Notes under the pieces: model-generated
Seen by the model: the letters and a program-made list of their open reading frames with translations, nothing else
Databases searched by the model: none
What the model was told of the DNA's origin: nothing
Shown here: piece after piece, positions 62,701 through 64,000 of the stretch
Position numbering within the stretch: position 1 is the first letter of the stretch
Layout of the letters: every line of letters begins with the position of its first letter
Program-made: the position numbers and the translations under genes
Origin: Bradyrhizobium sp. dw_411
GTDB lineage: Bacteria > Pseudomonadota > Alphaproteobacteria > Rhizobiales > Xanthobacteraceae
DNA length: 64,000 nucleotides
Direction: 5' to 3'
Assembly: GCF_018449695.1 (NCBI RefSeq)
Contig: NZ_JAAVUY010000004.1
Location: forward strand, 186,001-250,000

Positions 62701-64000
62701 CGATTGATACCCCTCGCCGTCAACCACCCCGCCACCGCCGCGATAGGCGAATCTGGTGTAGCCCCCGAAGCCGTTGCCGCCGTTGCCGCCGATGGCGCCG
62801 TCATGGGTGACGGTTACATTTGTGATCGTGGCCGAGGCGCCGCTGCCGATAAAGAACGCGCCGCCGGCACCGAGACCACCGCCGCCACCGCCACCACCTC
62901 CGCCATAAAATTGGCTTCGGGTCGCGAAGCCGCCATTTTGACCGCGTTCGACCAGATGTTGCATCGTCAGGTCGGAGAACAACGCATTGCCCGACCGGAG
63001 ATAAAATCCGCCGTAGGAATTGCCACCGTCGATCGTGTGGCCGTTGCCTTCGAACGTCAGGGTATCGCCTGCCCCAAGGGCGATGACCGGCAGGTTGGCC
63101 GTCAACGTCGGATCGCCGGTCAGGTCGATGACGTAGTTGGTATTTGTGGAGGCAAAAAAGCCTCCGTTATCGATCGCCTGAAGCACGCTCGCCAGGTCGG
63201 CCTGCGACGCAACGCTGAACGTCGGCTGCGTATTGGCCGTCAGGACAGTGCTGCCACCCGCGACTGGTGTCGAATAGGTGATCGTACCGGTCGGGCTGGT
63301 CGCGCCGTCGTAAAGATGGCCGTTGGTATTGATCGTCAACGTATCGCCGGCCGCGAGGTTGAAAGCCGGCAGATTGGCCGTCATCGGCACATCGCCGGTC
63401 AGGTTGATGACGTAGTTGGTGTTGACGCTCGAGAACAGATCGCCGGCGTTGATGGCCGACGCCACTTTCGTCAGATCAGTTACGGAGCCGACGTCAAAGG
63501 TCGGCACAGCAGTGCCGCTCAGGACCGTGCTGCCGCCCGGGCCTGTCGCCGCAAAGATGAAACTGCCGGTAGAGCTGGTCGCCCCATCGAAAAGATGGCC
63601 GCCCGTATCGATTGTCAGGGTATCGCCGGCCGCGAGCTTGAAGGTCGCCGGATTGAGCGCAAGCGGCACGTCACTGGTCAGGTTGATGACGTAGTTCGTG
63701 TTGATGCTCGAGAGGAGACCGCCGGAGTCGATGGCGGAGGACACGTTCGCCAGATCGGTTGCGGAGGCGACGTCGAACGTCGGCTCGGCTCCCCCTGTCA
63801 GCACGGTGCTGCCGCCCGGACCGGTCGCAGCAAAAATGAAGTCGGTGCCAGCGGCGTTGGTGGCGCCGTCAAAAAGATGGCCGTGGGTGTGGATCGTTAG
63901 CGTCGAACCGCTGGCCAGCGTGACCGGCGGAAGGCCTGCGGTATCAACAACGTCAGCGGTCAGGTCGATAACGTAATTCGTGTCGATACTCGAAAGCGGA
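56743..64000 (-). CDS. Giant Gly-rich beta-helix/Ig-repeat surface protein, 5' end beyond window
   Basis: The minus frame is open from the right edge (64000) to a stop at 56743: more than 2,400 residues, with the start outside. From N to C: four roughly 93-residue repeats at about 63120-64000 (DLxxxIxxG..NYVINLT..LAAGDTLTI); a Gly-rich block (62400-62980); eight Ig-like modules of about 80-95 residues (61650-59500), each with a TGTGEAG-type turn and GSGTVDxxG; one further 93-residue-type repeat (about 59160-59480); a second Gly-rich block (58290-59170); PATR-like strands (GTLILSGNNTFTGG); and a Pro/Ala/His tail ending GVHLH. There is no autotransporter barrel, so type I secretion is more likely than type V, but no classical RTX nonapeptides are seen. 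An adhesin or matrix role is the natural inference. Confidence 0.85.
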   Translation of the reverse strand, partial: PLSSIDTNYVIDLTADVVDTAGLPPVTLASGSTLTIHTHGHLFDGATNAAGTDFIFAATGPGGSTVLTGGAEPTFDVASATDLANVSSAIDSGGLLSSINTNYVINLTSDVPLALNPATFKLAAGDTLTIDTGGHLFDGATSSTGSFIFAATGPGGSTVLSGTAVPTFDVGSVTDLTKVASAINAGDLFSSVNTNYVINLTGDVPMTANLPAFNLAAGDTLTINTNGHLYDGATSPTGTITYSTPVAGGSTVLTANTQPTFSVASQADLASVLQAIDNGGFFASTNTNYVIDLTGDPTLTANLPVIALGAGDTLTFEGNGHTIDGGNSYGGFYLRSGNALFSDLTMQHLVERGQNGGFATRSQFYGGGGGGGGGGLGAGGAFFIGSGASATITNVTVTHDGAIGGNGGNGFGGYTRFAYRGGGGVVDGEGYQSGGAGSVDYGGQNGGFGGGGGGAYGFRYLGRHGTSHYGGGAAGYGAGYGGFSSANIGGGGGGGAGLGGGIFVAPGGSLTIAGGETVSGNYVQGGSGGAAIAGAQNGGNGQGLGAGLFAGSDNVTLAPDPGKTLTFSDAIAGDQASTIHIAGSGNVVLGAVSATTIDIDGGSTLTLNGPLTNDSLTVSGSAAYTLTTTTSLQGNGFIGVSGTGELTLDVANTVNGGVQLSGQGTVELAVAGAAGSGPIVFEQGAQATLIVDAAFIPSNHIVPNTILGFLPGNTIDLAGFAANATATLGANNVLTVTDGPDKAVFQLTPGFDFSSVQFTVTSYNGGVAVTETAALVSTVAGQPQNGGTVTLNGVGGVPGSTIDILIDGVQVGTATPNNIGHFSFTTSALADGQYTFTTTQTGNGPPQTTSFIVDVLPTTPSLALASGQTLLVDNAGVQVTGSGEASQTITLNLSGPGGFTATYTTSTSGSGNYSFATPNLAEGHYTLTATDTDGAQVVSLPSNVLSFDVDPQTPTITGVVAQPLDNASFHVTGTAEAGLTVNIFNGGTLIGSGTADANGNFNIATTVPLSHGEYSLTATATDVVQSVNYTSAQSTAFTVDVDPLAPTITSVVGQPVNGGTAVLQGHTNGTSVPNGTITLYENGNVVGTGTVSGTSFTATTVDLADGVHSLTAVVTDASGLPSPISAAFNVTVLPDTPGISSVVATGPQAIEITGTGEAGETVNFFVDGSRTALGSIVVDSTGQFDFTDDVVFAGTHTITASETNTALHLTSTLSAAVQFDVNPDAPTITSVTGAAGVAQPYANADFVVTGTGHQIGDVITLYADGGSTVIGTGTVGTGDVFQITTTASLPADGLHTLTATETAGHDISAPSAGFSATLDPAAVTNIQQNGIGTNHGSIELTGSGQAGDVVTLSIGNAVIGSGTVDSTGHFDVISNANSQLLGGGIQHVTVTETDTALNLTSPAATFDASVAGEAADISSVVSVADPVGRVEVKGAGDAGSTITLYADGNYTTAIGTGTVGGNGQFDIYSSFESLSGGTHNITAVETVQGVPSQPSAAVGVTVTPTPDTWVITSAADLAKAIAQIDVSGAYAQAGAHYTFDIANDLKLTDQLPAFNLAQGASLTINGENTILNANGEPGLFVYSGDVTINNLEIENALTQGGSTDSGGGGGAGLGGGLFIASAGAVTLSGVTFTHDQAVGGHAGVTFSNYGIAVLGGGGGLGGAGGFLGGGGVGIHASGASGFQSGSSSTPDGTGTAAGAGIVVGAASGGGQTGGTYHVYQGGANGGGGGQSVGFYSNAPRVFGVDGFGGPGYGGGIGGTAGNTSTGAGGAGGFGGGGGGGGVLGAFYHAGYSIGGTGGFGGGGGAGRYGGGAGGFGGGGGAGNYGTGGNAGFGAGNGISGGGYSGVGGGGLGAGGAIFVQQGGSLTFAGSGAAYNNSVAGGDTYFSFGNDGSGLGSGIFLQGNETITFAPQTGQTVTISDAIADMTGSNDHTGEIGAGALVVSGPGTLILSGNNTFTGGILLENGTLDVTSVHGAGFGAITLTQPDHVTLQLEAGNGLLPNAIVLDNFVETGESYNNGLLTLTGTNFTSGANETVIIDFTNPGANLNSDLHFDITNGVTTITSSSVAWASTGGGDWNTLVDWTSAVPTAANDVTIASGASAPYTISVAQGELAQAYNLTINDAHATIDDKGILMVSGGLTLAAGIFDLDGGALQSAEAISIGHGVTFEGDGTVSSAAGIVMSGNVIASDAGGPALDFASAVTGSGNFQINAGVTLEFGGSVAGGATVTFAGGTGELKLDAPGSFAATIAGFTGTQADAAHSDVIDLAGINETSANFHESYAGGVLTVTDGINTAELTFSNFNSSFKFASDGNGGTLIFDPPASAAPNAPAASDAPAEPGHNFVFRPGLGAQGPGGSDFGRDTFDLSHFINPPAAQWAQLPVHEDQSHATFDPAHDYGTIAGTTPQHLHAFFTSGVHLH
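63120..64000 (-). repeat. Tandem ~280-bp repeats (about 93 residues each)
   Basis: Copies of a GGTTGATGACGTAGTTGGTGTT-like string occur at about 63124, 63404, 63680 and 63962, that is 276-282 bp apart. They encode NTNYVINLTxDVP followed by LAAGDTLTI and GHLFDGATS. Copies differ by 15-30% by eye. The array continues past the window edge. Confidence 0.85.

Noticed and set aside
58400..62900. CRISPR-like short repeats
   Set aside because: GCCGCCGCC-type strings have no constant spacing or unique spacers; they are Gly codons of the Gly-rich blocks.
56746..63900. Several plus-strand frames of 140-430 codons
   Set aside because: Antisense of the giant repetitive gene; they contain only reversed repeat codons (Ala/Val/Pro or Arg/Gly/Asp runs).

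Overview
High-GC (by eye about 60-65%) bacterial DNA with dense operons and ATGA stop/start overlaps. The gene content points to an alphaproteobacterium, most likely Bradyrhizobium, Rhodopseudomonas, Afipia or a close relative. The main pointers are an aapJQMP amino-acid importer divergent from metC, an amine oxidase/DUF1365/CFA-synthase operon, a YghU-type GST, several small secreted or coiled-coil proteins of the kind seen in that family, and a B-type heme-copper oxidase. No species can be named from the sequence alone.

Layout. (1) 1-3301 (-): 5' part of a secreted beta-solenoid (autotransporter-like) gene that passes in frame, near 1300, into an unrelated cytosolic-looking protein and runs off the left edge. 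(2) 3302-7582: about 1 kb with little coding signal, then an NAD(P)-binding protein, two small secreted proteins, a VanY/M15 peptidase and a 52-aa protein. (3) 7789-13877 (+): five-gene peptide ABC importer operon ending in a MetX-like alpha/beta hydrolase. (4) 14173-15804: small protein, tRNA-Cys, DTW-domain protein. (5) 15971-19397 (+): amine oxidase, DUF1365, CFA synthase; then a CysK-like enzyme and a DUF805 protein. (6) 21242-28247: aapJQMP (-), and divergently metC and yghU (+). (7) 28272-43238 (-): coiled-coil protein, exported TPR-CHAT protein, a lipid-glycosylation set (GT2, LABN, PAP2, GT39), and the periplasmic pair pbpC and alpha-2-macroglobulin. (8) 43631-44785: tRNA-Arg(TCT) carrying a 1,078-bp integrated element bounded by 45-bp perfect direct repeats, with two small genes and no integrase. 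(9) 44909-47056: CAP-domain protein, two tiny membrane proteins and a coiled-coil protein. (10) 47194-52355 (-): six-gene B-type cytochrome oxidase operon whose three cytochromes encode seven c-heme motifs. (11) 52817-56654: small secreted protein, aldehyde dehydrogenase, SnoaL-like protein, hypothetical, sulfotransferase. (12) 56743-64000 (-): more than 2,400 codons of a giant repetitive surface or secreted protein whose 5' end lies beyond the right edge.

The most unusual items are the integrase-less mini-element in tRNA-Arg, the in-frame solenoid/cytosolic-protein chimera at the left edge (real rearrangement or assembly join), the duplicated architecture of the giant protein, the oxidase operon with seven c hemes, and an exported CHAT protease-like protein. 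Domain calls are by eye from motifs; no database search was possible.
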